From: Chloroflexota bacterium
GTDB taxonomy: Bacteria; Chloroflexota; Chloroflexia; Thermomicrobiales; JADLAZ01
DNA length: 34,071 nt
Assembly (NCBI GenBank): GCA_020849725.1
Contig: JADLAZ010000062.1
Location: 1-34,071 of the forward strand
Reading direction: 5' to 3'
Positions within the stretch are counted from its first letter, which is position 1, and the number at the start of each line of letters is the position of its first letter. The notes below the pieces were generated by a model, which did not search any database, was not told the origin of the DNA, and saw only the letters and a program-made list of their open reading frames with translations. Positions 1 to 6,524 of the stretch are shown here, piece after piece. The position numbers and the translations under genes are program-made.

Positions 1-2124
1 CGCCTGCGGAACGGGGTGGATCACCGGAAGGTCCACATGGCCGTGGTCGTGCAGCAGATGGTCTTCCCGCGGGCGGCCGGTATCCTGTTCACGGCCGACC
101 CGGTCACGGGCAACCGAAAGGTCGCCTCCGTGGAGGCCAGCTTCGGCCTCGGCGAGGCCCTGATCTCCGGCCTGGTGAATGCGGACGTCTACACGGTGCG
201 GGATGGTGAGGTCATCACCAAGGCCGTTGCCACCAAGCAGCGTGCCGTCTACGCCTCGCCAGGCGGTGGGACGCAGGAACAGGCGATCGAGCAGCAGCAG
301 CAGCAGCAGCCAGCGCTGACGGAAGCACAGGTCGTGCGGCTCGCGCACCTGGGCCGGCGGATCGAAGCGCACTTCGGCCGCCCCCAGGACATCGAATGGT
401 GCCTGGATGACGACGGCTTTCAGATCGTCCAGAGCCGGCCGATCACTACGCTGTTCCCCATCCCCGCGGCCGGCGACCGAGAGAACCACGTCTACGTCTC
501 TGTCGGTCATCAGCAGATGATGACCGACCCCATGAAGCCCCTCGGACTCTCCATGTGGCAACTGGCAGCCGTCCGGCCCATGTATGAGGCTGGCGGGAGA
601 CTGTTCGTTGACGTCGCCAAGGAACTGGCGTCGCCAGCGGGCCGCGCGGGCCTCCGGGGGCTTCTGGGGAGAGGCGATCCGCTGATCGGGGACGCGCTGC
701 AGACCATCACCGACCGCGGCGACTTCATCCCGTCACTCCCGGACGAAGGTCCCGGCGGAGCGCCGGCGGGCGGCGCACCAGTCCCAATCGAGACCGATCC
801 AGCTATCGTCACCGAGCTGATCGGGCGCGGCCAGGCCTCCATCGCCGCCCTGAAGCGCGACATCCAAACGAAGTCCGGACCGGCGCTGCTTGACTTCATT
901 CTGGCGGACATCCAGGAGCGGAAGCGGATCGAGTTCGATCCGCAGAGCCTCCAGGTGATCATGGCGGCAATAGCGGCCTCCTGGTGGCTCAACGAGCACC
1001 TGCAGGCGTGGCTGGGAGAGAAGAACGCGGCCGACACGCTCACCCAGTCCGTCCCCCACAACGTCACGTCGGAGATGGGACTGGCGCTCCTGGACGTTGC
1101 GGACGTTATTCGCCCGCATCCGGAGGTGGTGGCCTTTCTGCAGCAGACCGCGGATGAGCGTTTCCTGGACGAGCTGCCCAGGTGCGCGGGTGGACGGGAA
1201 GCGCGCGATGCCATCCAGACCTGGCTCGACAGGTATGGCATGCGTGGTGTCGGCGAGATCGACATCACCAGGCCGCGTTGGCGCGAGCGTCCCACCACAC
1301 TCGTGCCCCTGATCCTCGGCAACATCAAGAATACCGCGCCGGGCGAAGGCGGGCGGCGCTTCCAGCACGGACTGCAGGCGGCTTGGGAGAAAGAACAGGA
1401 GCTGCTGGAGCGCCTGCGGGCCTTGCCGGATGGGGAGCGAAAGGCCGACGAGACGAAGAGCATGATCGACCGGGTTCGGACCTTCATCGGGTACCGGGAG
1501 TATCCCAAGTACGTCATGGTCAGCCGCTACTTCGTCTACAAGCAGGCCTTGATGGGAGAAGCCGAGCACCTGGTGCGCACCCACGTGCTGCGTGAGAAGG
1601 AAGACATCTTCTACCTCACCTTCCAGGAGCTCCGCGATGTCGTGCGCACGAACCAGGTGGATGACCAGCTCATCCGCCAGCGCAAGGATGCGTTCAGGTC
1701 ATATCAAGCGCTCACACCGCCCCGGGTGCTCACGTCGGATGGCGAGGTCATTGCCGGGGCGTACCGACGCGACGGTGTGCCGGCCGGCGCGCTGGTCGGC
1801 ATACCGGTTTCCGCCGGAACGATCGAAGGGCGGGCCCGCGTCATCCTGAGCATGGAAAAGGCCGATCTCGAAGCGGGCGACATCCTGGTCACCACCTTCA
1901 CGGATCCCAGCTGGACGCCCCTGTTCGTCACCATCACGGGCCTGGTGACGGAGGTAGGGGGCTTGATGACCCATGGCGCGGTGATCGCGCGGGAGTATGG
2001 CCTGGCGGCCGTCGTGGGGGTAGAGCATGCCACCAAGCTGATCCGAGATGGACAGCGGATCCGCGTGCATGGGACGGAGGGGTACGTCGAGGTCCTGTCC
2101 GCTACGGGCCAGCCCGACAGGTAG
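1..2124 (+). CDS. PEP synthase / rifampicin phosphotransferase-like protein, 5' truncated
   Basis: The frame is open from base 1, so the gene enters from the left; the GTG at 16 is internal. The visible 707 codons hold the end of an ATP-grasp (PEP/pyruvate-binding) domain, with the family signatures FTADPVTGNRK and ASFGLGEALISG near the N-terminus and DIEWCLDDDGFQIVQSRPIT at about residue 135. A long middle region of the rifampicin-phosphotransferase/PEP-synthase type follows. The C-terminal swivelling phosphohistidine domain has the motif GGLMTHGAVIAREYG; its His, the expected phosphate carrier, is encoded at 1972-1974. Members transfer phosphate from ATP through this His to pyruvate, or to rifampicin in the Rph branch. 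Which substrate applies cannot be decided here. A glutamine run lies between the two halves of the ATP-grasp region. The gene ends 115 bp from the convergent SCO gene. Confidence 0.85.
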   Translation, partial: RLRNGVDHRKVHMAVVVQQMVFPRAAGILFTADPVTGNRKVASVEASFGLGEALISGLVNADVYTVRDGEVITKAVATKQRAVYASPGGGTQEQAIEQQQQQQPALTEAQVVRLAHLGRRIEAHFGRPQDIEWCLDDDGFQIVQSRPITTLFPIPAAGDRENHVYVSVGHQQMMTDPMKPLGLSMWQLAAVRPMYEAGGRLFVDVAKELASPAGRAGLRGLLGRGDPLIGDALQTITDRGDFIPSLPDEGPGGAPAGGAPVPIETDPAIVTELIGRGQASIAALKRDIQTKSGPALLDFILADIQERKRIEFDPQSLQVIMAAIAASWWLNEHLQAWLGEKNAADTLTQSVPHNVTSEMGLALLDVADVIRPHPEVVAFLQQTADERFLDELPRCAGGREARDAIQTWLDRYGMRGVGEIDITRPRWRERPTTLVPLILGNIKNTAPGEGGRRFQHGLQAAWEKEQELLERLRALPDGERKADETKSMIDRVRTFIGYREYPKYVMVSRYFVYKQALMGEAEHLVRTHVLREKEDIFYLTFQELRDVVRTNQVDDQLIRQRKDAFRSYQALTPPRVLTSDGEVIAGAYRRDGVPAGALVGIPVSAGTIEGRARVILSMEKADLEAGDILVTTFTDPSWTPLFVTITGLVTEVGGLMTHGAVIAREYGLAAVVGVEHATKLIRDGQRIRVHGTEGYVEVLSATGQPDR
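292..309 (+). repeat. (CAG)6 trinucleotide repeat coding polyglutamine
   Basis: Six perfect CAG triplets in frame give a run of six Gln inside the ATP-grasp part of the PEP-synthase-like gene. The run sits in a variable loop between the FGLGEALISG and DIEWC motifs, so length changes there are probably tolerated. Confidence 0.9.
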
Positions 2125-2239
2125 CAGGACGGCGGCCCGCTGCACGTCTTCACTCTGCTGCATCGTGCTCGGCCGGTGCGACCCAACCTCGGCGAGCAGA
2201 GCGGCATCGACCAGCCACGTCGGACCTGACGACTCGCCG

Positions 2240-2902
2240 CTAGCGGAGCAACTGCTGGATGTCGGCGGCCATCTCGGCCGGCGTTGCCTGCGGTGGGTAG
2301 ATCAGCCGAATGCGGCTCTGCTGGTCGACCAGCGTGATCGTCGCGCTGTGGTCCACGAGGTAGCCGACGGCGCTGTTGGGCACGTCGCGCCGCTCCGCGA
2401 TCGCGCCAAAGGGGGCCATCACCTGCGCCAGCTCGCTCGGCGTCCCCGTCAGGCCGACGATGGACGGATCGAACGCGCGCGTGTAGGCGGCCAGGCGCTC
2501 TGGCGTGTCGCGCGCCGGGTCGACGGATACGAAGTAGACATCCAGCGCGCCAGCGTCCGGGCCGAGCAGGCGGCGCACCTGTGTCACCTGGGCCAGCGTC
2601 ATCGGGCAGACATCGGGACAGGTCGTATAGCCGAAGAAGAAGAGCGATATCCGATCGCGCGTGGCGTCGGTCGAGAAGCGCCCGCCGCTGGCGCGCTGCA
2701 CATCGAGCGGTGGCAGCGCCGTCGCCGGCTCGATGATGCCGCCGTTGAACACCGGCGGCGACGGCTGGAGGAGCAGGAACCCGACCACGGCCAGCATGCC
2801 TACTGTCAGCGCCGCCAGCCCCAGCGTCAGCCACGACCGGCGGCGCGGCGACGGAGCCACGATCGCTGCTTGGATAGCCTCGTCGGTCAACGTCGTCGTC
2901 AT
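2240..2902 (-). CDS. SCO1/SenC-family copper chaperone
   Basis: 220 aa. There is an N-terminal membrane anchor (about residues 24-46) followed by a thioredoxin-fold SCO domain. The copper-binding pair is C95 and C99 in GYTTCPDVCP, and the distal ligand H185 lies in GYLVDHSATI; all three SCO ligands are present. SCO proteins deliver copper to, or keep reduced the cysteines of, extracytoplasmic copper enzymes, classically the CuA site of cytochrome oxidase. Here it lies 19 bp downstream of a cupredoxin-like gene and in the same direction as the copper nitrite reductase nirK. Service to NirK or to the cupredoxin is therefore a reasonable inference. The last gene of this minus-strand group, it converges on the PEP-synthase-like gene. 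Confidence 0.93.
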   Translation of the reverse strand: MTTTLTDEAIQAAIVAPSPRRRSWLTLGLAALTVGMLAVVGFLLLQPSPPVFNGGIIEPATALPPLDVQRASGGRFSTDATRDRISLFFFGYTTCPDVCPMTLAQVTQVRRLLGPDAGALDVYFVSVDPARDTPERLAAYTRAFDPSIVGLTGTPSELAQVMAPFGAIAERRDVPNSAVGYLVDHSATITLVDQQSRIRLIYPPQATPAEMAADIQQLLR

Positions 2903-2921
2903 GGCCGCACTCCTGGCCGCG

Positions 2922-3386
2922 TCAGCGACCGGCCGCCGGCGTCACCTCGACACTCAGCGAGTCGAAGTCTGCCACCGAGCAACTGAGGAAGCCACTGTAG
3001 CCGAACATGCCGGCCTGGCTGAAGGTCTTCTTGAAGATCTGGCCGGGCGCGATCGGCGCGTAGAAGAAATAGTGCATCGCCGCGTCGTTGTTGCGGACGA
3101 CAACGGTCTGGCCGACCGTCAGCTTCATCTGCTGCGGCACTGTCACCACCGACTCGCCGCGCATGCGGGCAGCCGCGGTGCCGGCGGGAATGGTGTAGAC
3201 CACCTCGGCGGGTGGCGCCACCGGCACGGCCAGCGGCCGGACCATCGGCGCGGCACAGGCGCCGACCATGGTCACCATCACTGTCAGCGCGCTAATCCCG
3301 AGGAGCGACAACCAGCGACGGCGCGACGAGGGCAGGGTGGGTCGGGCCAGCCAGGACCGCCGGAGATACCGTGTGAGCGCTGCCAT
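2922..3386 (-). CDS. Cupredoxin-like lipoprotein with incomplete copper site
   Basis: 154 aa from the ATG at 3386, which has a GGAGGG ribosome site 5-7 nt upstream; the frame is open further but without a better start. The N-terminus is basic, followed by a hydrophobic segment ending in VGAC (C44), a possible lipobox, so the protein is probably anchored outside the membrane. The C-terminal ~95 residues read as a cupredoxin beta-sandwich: TVGQTVVVRNNDAAMHYFFY (H105), then GMFGYSGFLSCSVADF (C136) and a final SLSVEV strand. A classical type 1 site needs His...Cys-x(n)-His-x(n)-Met; after C136 no His or Met follows. Either copper is bound differently or the protein is a structural/electron-transfer relative. 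It sits between nirK and the SCO chaperone. Confidence 0.75.
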   Translation of the reverse strand: MAALTRYLRRSWLARPTLPSSRRRWLSLLGISALTVMVTMVGACAAPMVRPLAVPVAPPAEVVYTIPAGTAAARMRGESVVTVPQQMKLTVGQTVVVRNNDAAMHYFFYAPIAPGQIFKKTFSQAGMFGYSGFLSCSVADFDSLSVEVTPAAGR

Positions 3387-3443
3387 GGTGAACCCTCCCG
3401 CCTGCCGTTTCCGCTCGTGTCGCCACTGCTTTGGATACCGGCG

Positions 3444-3470
3444 GGGAGGGACGCTGTGGACGTCCCTCCC
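3444..3470 (-). terminator. Strong hairpin between nirK and the cupredoxin gene
   Basis: A perfect 10-bp inverted repeat (GGGAGGGACG at 3444-3453 pairing with CGTCCCTCCC at 3461-3470) around a 7-nt loop. It lies 83 nt past the nirK stop and 58 nt before the cupredoxin start. There is no following T-run, so it is not a textbook Rho-independent terminator. It may be a partial terminator or a 3' stabilising stem that sets nirK apart from the downstream genes. Confidence 0.5.
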
Positions 3471-3552
3471 TATCTGTGTCGCCCTCATGCTTCACGGTAC
3501 TGCCAGGACAACGGACCGGACGGAGATCATCGCGAACCGTGGTCGCCTCGAC

Positions 3553-4725
3553 CTAGTGACCGGTCTGCTGAGCGGCCGTGGCCGGCGGCGCCTTGAAGAT
3601 CTCCGGGTTCTCGGGGCCGGTCACGTCGAGGAAGGCCGCGCCACCCTTTTCGAGCCGACCGAGGCTGTGATCGACCAGCACGTAGCGACCGGGCACGTCG
3701 ACCTTGAACTCGACGATCGTCGCCCCACCGGCCGGCACCAGCGTCGTCTGGACGTTGGTCGACACCTCGCTGGCGCCCTCGGTATAGACGCGATCGAAGA
3801 TCTCGCCGATGACGTGGAAGCTGCTGATGACGTTCGGGCCGCCGACACCGAAGAAGATGCGCACCGTCTCGCCGACCTTGGCCTTGAGGGCGTTGTCGCC
3901 GGTCAGGGCGCCGACGCTGCCGTTGAAGACAACATAGTCGGGCTTCTCATCGAGCATCTTGTCCATCGAGTAGCCGCGGTGCCCCTGGGTGCCACGCGCG
4001 CCCTGGGCGTAGAACTCACCCTGCACGACGTAGAACTCGTGGTCGACCTTGGCCAGACCCTGCTCCGGCTCGACGACGATCATGCCGTACATGCCGTTGG
4101 CGATGTGATGGGCGACCATCGGCGTCGCGCAGTGGTAGATGTAGACACCGGGGTTGAGCGCCTTCCAGGTGAAGGTGGTCTCGCCACCGGGCATCGTCTG
4201 GGTCGCCTTGGCGCCGCCGCCGGGGCCGGTCGCCGAGTGGAAGTCGATGCTGTGGGCGACGCTGCTATCCTTGGCGTTGCGCAGCACGACCTCAACCGTG
4301 TCGCCCACCCGCACGCGCAGCATCGGACCCGGCACCGTGCCGTTGAAGGTCCAGTAGGTGTAGGTCACACCGTCGGCCATCGTCGCCGTCAGCTCCGTGG
4401 TCTCCAGGTCGATCTTGACCGTGGCCGGCTGGGTGCGGTTGATCGGTCCCGCCATTACCGGCAGCGGCAGCCGCGCCACGTTCTTGGCGGCGGCGGTGGG
4501 CTGGGCCGGCGGGTTGGCCTGCGCGGGCGCAGCCTGGGCCGAGGCCGAGACAGCGGTCGGCTTCGCCGCGGGTGCGGACGAGACCGCCGCCGCCGCCACG
4601 GGCGCGAGCGCCACGGCCGGACCTGCAGCAGGCCGTACCGCGAGTTGGGTGACCCCGATCATGGTGCCACCGACGAAGAGTACCATCATGCCACCGAGCA
4701 AGACCGCTAACAGCTTACCTGGCAT
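3553..4725 (-). CDS. nirK: Copper-containing nitrite reductase, membrane-tethered (NirK, AniA-type)
   Basis: 390 aa. Reduces nitrite to nitric oxide outside the cytoplasmic membrane. The N-terminus has one membrane segment (about 5-28), then an Ala/Pro-rich linker to about residue 83, then two cupredoxin domains. All expected ligands can be placed by comparison with Neisseria AniA and Alcaligenes NirK. Type 1 copper: H158, C199, H207 and M212, with the AniA spacing of Cys+8 and Cys+13. Type 2 copper: H163, H198 and H353. Catalytic pair: D161 and H304. Signature stretches are DFHSATGPGGG, YIYHCATPMVAHHIANGMYG and SSFHVIGEIFDRVYTEG. The ATG at 4725 follows a GGAGATGGGGAG purine tract. The gene is divergent from a ferredoxin, and a Crp-type operator is centred at -41.5 of its predicted promoter. 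Confidence 0.96.
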   Translation of the reverse strand: MPGKLLAVLLGGMMVLFVGGTMIGVTQLAVRPAAGPAVALAPVAAAAVSSAPAAKPTAVSASAQAAPAQANPPAQPTAAAKNVARLPLPVMAGPINRTQPATVKIDLETTELTATMADGVTYTYWTFNGTVPGPMLRVRVGDTVEVVLRNAKDSSVAHSIDFHSATGPGGGAKATQTMPGGETTFTWKALNPGVYIYHCATPMVAHHIANGMYGMIVVEPEQGLAKVDHEFYVVQGEFYAQGARGTQGHRGYSMDKMLDEKPDYVVFNGSVGALTGDNALKAKVGETVRIFFGVGGPNVISSFHVIGEIFDRVYTEGASEVSTNVQTTLVPAGGATIVEFKVDVPGRYVLVDHSLGRLEKGGAAFLDVTGPENPEIFKAPPATAAQQTGH

Positions 4726-4854
4726 CTCCCCATCTCCTGTCCTGGCCCCGCCACTTCACCGGCGCCACCCGCCGGTGGAAGGCACATCCCTCGCGGAAGC
4801 GGAGTCGTGTCGTTCTGTCGGGGGCCGCTGCCACCATTGCTCGCTTCCACCAGT

Positions 4855-4860
4855 AGTGTA
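4855..4860 (-). promoter_or_regulatory. Predicted -10 element of the nirK promoter
   Basis: Read on the minus strand the hexamer is TACACT, four of six matches to TATAAT with the key T-A...T positions kept. It predicts transcription starting at about 4848, leaving a leader of about 120 nt before the nirK ATG. No convincing -35 box is present, as expected for a promoter activated by a bound Crp-type protein. Confidence 0.55.
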
Positions 4861-4881
4861 AAAAATCACAATCGGCGACTC

Positions 4882-4897
4882 TGTGACTTTTGTCACA
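4882..4897. promoter_or_regulatory. Crp/Fnr-type operator upstream of nirK
   Basis: Perfect 16-bp inverted repeat TGTGACTTTTGTCACA, which also fits the classical Crp consensus TGTGA-N6-TCACA. Its centre, 4889.5, falls exactly 41.5 bp upstream of the start predicted from the nirK -10 element, the class II activator position. The same GTGAC-N4-GTCAC core recurs at 4931 and 6042. The likely binder is the Crp-family protein encoded at 5273-5929. Confidence 0.8.
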
Positions 4898-4930
4898 ATT
4901 TCGGTCTCGGTCTCGAAATCACGCTGGACG

Positions 4931-4944
4931 GTGACGAAAGTCAC
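4931..4944. promoter_or_regulatory. Crp/Fnr-type operator upstream of the ferredoxin gene
   Basis: Perfect 14-bp inverted repeat GTGACGAAAGTCAC. Its centre, 4937.5, is exactly 41.5 bp upstream of a start at 4979 predicted from the hexamer TAGCCT at 4967-4972 on the plus strand. It lies 34 bp from the nirK operator, so the two divergent promoters have separate sites. Confidence 0.7.
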
Positions 4945-4966
4945 AGCGTCAGCCGGCTTCGCGAGC

Positions 4967-4972
4967 TAGCCT
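4967..4972 (+). promoter_or_regulatory. Predicted -10 element of the ferredoxin promoter
   Basis: TAGCCT keeps the three most conserved -10 positions (T, A, final T). On its own it is weak. It gains support because the distance to the 4931-4944 operator is identical to that in the nirK and cupin promoters. The predicted start at 4979 gives a 48-nt leader. Confidence 0.45.
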
Positions 4973-5026
4973 CAAGGATGGATAAGTCACCTCACCCGCC
5001 CTCCAGTCATCGCGGGAGCACCGATC

Positions 5027-5269
5027 ATGTCGCCGTCCCCTCCGATCGCGTTGCCGGAGATCGACCTCGCCCGTTGCCAGGGGTGCGGCGCGTGCGTGCG
5101 CGCCTGCCCGCACTGCGTGCTGGCGCCCGGTCCGGATCGGCGCGTGACGCTCGCCTTTCCGGAGCGCTGCGACTACTGCGGCGCCTGCGAAGCCGCCTGT
5201 CAGTCGGCCGCGATTCTCTGCCCGTTCGTGGTCGTGCTCGCCGGCACGACGGTGCTGGATGTGATCTGA
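5027..5269 (+). CDS. 2[4Fe-4S] ferredoxin-type protein
   Basis: 80 aa cytoplasmic iron-sulphur protein. Two C-x2-C-x2-C-x3-C motifs are complete: C17, C20, C23, C27 and C48, C51, C54, C58. The usual proline after the last Cys is present in the first motif but replaced by Gln in the second. Two extra cysteines (C30, C65) lie just after each motif. Such proteins carry electrons between oxidoreductases. The divergent arrangement with nirK, each with its own Crp-type operator, suggests expression under the same conditions, but the physiological partner is unknown. The ATG at 5027 has a GGGAG site 10 nt upstream. The stop is 3 bp from the convergent regulator stop. Confidence 0.9.
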   Translation: MSPSPPIALPEIDLARCQGCGACVRACPHCVLAPGPDRRVTLAFPERCDYCGACEAACQSAAILCPFVVVLAGTTVLDVI

Positions 5270-5272
5270 GCG

Positions 5273-5929
5273 CTACACCAACCGCTCCAGCAGCTCAGGT
5301 TGGATGATCACGACCTGGCCGCGCTGGACCTGGATGGCGCCCTGCTGCTCAAGCGTGCGTAATGACCGGGCCACGACCTCTCGTGCCGTGCCGATCATGG
5401 CGGCCATCTCCTGTTGCGTCAGCCGCTGGCTGCCGTCACCTGGCTCGCGCGCGCTCTGCAGCAGCAACTTGGCGACGCGCGAGGTGACCTGTCTGAACGA
5501 CAAGTCCTCGATCAGGCGGGTTAGATGGCGCAGGCGCTGGGCGAAGATGCGGATGACCGCAAGCGCGATCTCTGGCGACGAGCGCACCAGTGCGATCAGA
5601 TCGTCCTTCGGAAACAGGTAGGCGATCGATGGCTCCATCGCATCGGCGCTGGCCGGGTTCGGCCCGCCATCAAAGACGGGCACCTCAGCGAAGGACTGGC
5701 CCTCACGGGCGATGGTCAGCACCTGCTCGCGCCCCTCGGGCGATGCCTTGTAGACGCGAACCCGCCCCTGGTAGACCAGATACATGCCGCGGCAGGCTTC
5801 GCCCTCCAAGAACAACACCTGCCCAGGCGTCAGGCGCAGCTCGACCGCCAGCGCCAGCAGCCGCCGCAGGTCGGCCTCAGTTAGATCACGGAAGTAGTCG
5901 ACGCGGCGCAGGAAGACGATGTCGAGCAT
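5273..5929 (-). CDS. Crp/Fnr-family transcriptional regulator
   Basis: 218 aa from the ATG at 5929 (MLDIVFLRR...), preceded by AAGGAT; the open frame extends further upstream, but those residues have no family counterpart. Residues about 5-115 form a cyclic-nucleotide-binding-like beta-barrel, 115-145 the dimer helix and 150-215 a winged helix-turn-helix. In the effector pocket the Glu of the phosphate-binding cassette is kept (AEVPVFDGG), but the Arg-Ser that binds cAMP in Crp is absent (GPNPASADA). A canonical cAMP response is therefore unlikely. It has no Fnr-style cysteine cluster. The recognition helix TAREVVARSLR has R183, E184 and R188, the same RExxxR spacing with which E. coli Crp reads TGTGA. 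That matches the GTGAC-N4-GTCAC sites around it. The likely signal is nitric oxide or oxygen/redox, by inference from the neighbours. Confidence 0.92.
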   Translation of the reverse strand: MLDIVFLRRVDYFRDLTEADLRRLLALAVELRLTPGQVLFLEGEACRGMYLVYQGRVRVYKASPEGREQVLTIAREGQSFAEVPVFDGGPNPASADAMEPSIAYLFPKDDLIALVRSSPEIALAVIRIFAQRLRHLTRLIEDLSFRQVTSRVAKLLLQSAREPGDGSQRLTQQEMAAMIGTAREVVARSLRTLEQQGAIQVQRGQVVIIQPELLERLV

Positions 5930-6041
5930 GCAGGGGATCCTTCGACGGCACGGTTGCCGGCGTGTCGCAGCAAGCGCGTGGAACCTCGCTGGAGGATACC
6001 ATGGCCACCGACGGCCGGCGAGCCACGATCGCTGGCCGTGC

Positions 6042-6055
6042 GTGACTGACGTCAC
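6042..6055. promoter_or_regulatory. Crp/Fnr-type operator upstream of the cupin-CopD-NnrS operon
   Basis: Perfect inverted repeat GTGACTGACGTCAC. Its centre, 6048.5, is exactly 41.5 bp upstream of a start at 6090 predicted from TACCCT at 6078-6083 on the plus strand. In the opposite direction the corresponding -10 position reads GCCGGC, so the site appears to serve the cupin operon and not the regulator gene. Confidence 0.72.
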
Positions 6056-6077
6056 AGCAGCCAGGCCCGTCAGCGGG

Positions 6078-6083
6078 TACCCT
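6078..6083 (+). promoter_or_regulatory. Predicted -10 element of the cupin operon
   Basis: TACCCT keeps T, A and final T of the -10 consensus at the same distance from its operator as in the other two promoters. The predicted start at 6090 leaves a 56-nt leader before the cupin ATG. Confidence 0.45.
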
Positions 6084-6145
6084 TAGAGAGACTACGGCCG
6101 GGCAGAGGGATGCCCCGGCCGGCGCTGAGCACGAGGAGCAGCAGC

Positions 6146-6487
6146 ATGGCACACACGACCATCATCGCCGATCTCGCCACCCACCAGCCGATCCCGCCGG
6201 ACGGCATCATCAGCCGCACCGTCTACCGCGACGAGCAGATCAAGACGTTGCTGTTCGGCTTCGACACCGGCCAGGAGTTGTCGGAGCACACGGCCTCGAT
6301 GCCGGCCATCATCCAGATCATCCAGGGTCAGGCGCAACTGAGGCTTGGCGATGAGACGATCGAGGCCGAGCCGGGGGCGTGGATCGCCATGCCGGCCGGT
6401 CTCAACCATGCCGTCGTCGCGCGCACGCCGGTCGTGATGCTGCTGACGCTAATCAAGGACCGCACCGGCCGCACCACCGACGACTGA
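6146..6487 (+). CDS. Small cupin-domain protein
   Basis: 113 aa, a single cupin_2 beta-barrel. Motif 1 is GQELSEHTASMPAIIQIIQG, with one histidine (H48) where many cupins have two. Motif 2 is PGAWIAMPAGLNHAVVA with H88. A metal site of reduced ligand number is possible. The ATG at 6146 follows GAGGAG at 6133-6138; an upstream in-frame ATG at 6110 has no comparable site. It is the first gene of a plus-strand set with CopD-like and NnrS-like membrane proteins, under a Crp-type operator. Small cupins are common in nitrogen-oxide and redox gene clusters, but their role there is not established. No specific substrate can be given. Confidence 0.87.
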   Translation: MAHTTIIADLATHQPIPPDGIISRTVYRDEQIKTLLFGFDTGQELSEHTASMPAIIQIIQGQAQLRLGDETIEAEPGAWIAMPAGLNHAVVARTPVVMLLTLIKDRTGRTTDD

Positions 6488-6524
6488 GCAGGCTGGCGCC
6501 AGCCGCGCTCCAGGTTTGAGTCAC

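Noticed and set aside
510..1584. Long minus-strand open frames opposite the PEP-synthase-like gene
   Set aside because: They are antisense shadows: no ribosome sites, no family features, and the plus strand has clear conserved motifs throughout.
3268..4710. 480-codon plus-strand open frame
   Set aside because: Lies opposite nirK and the cupredoxin, whose motifs are unmistakable; the product is Arg/His/Asp-rich nonsense typical of the antisense of G+C-rich genes.
5930..6055. Autoregulation of the Crp-type gene from the 6042-6055 operator
   Set aside because: At the class II distance toward the regulator the -10 position reads GCCGGC, which is not promoter-like; a repression role remains possible but is not supported.
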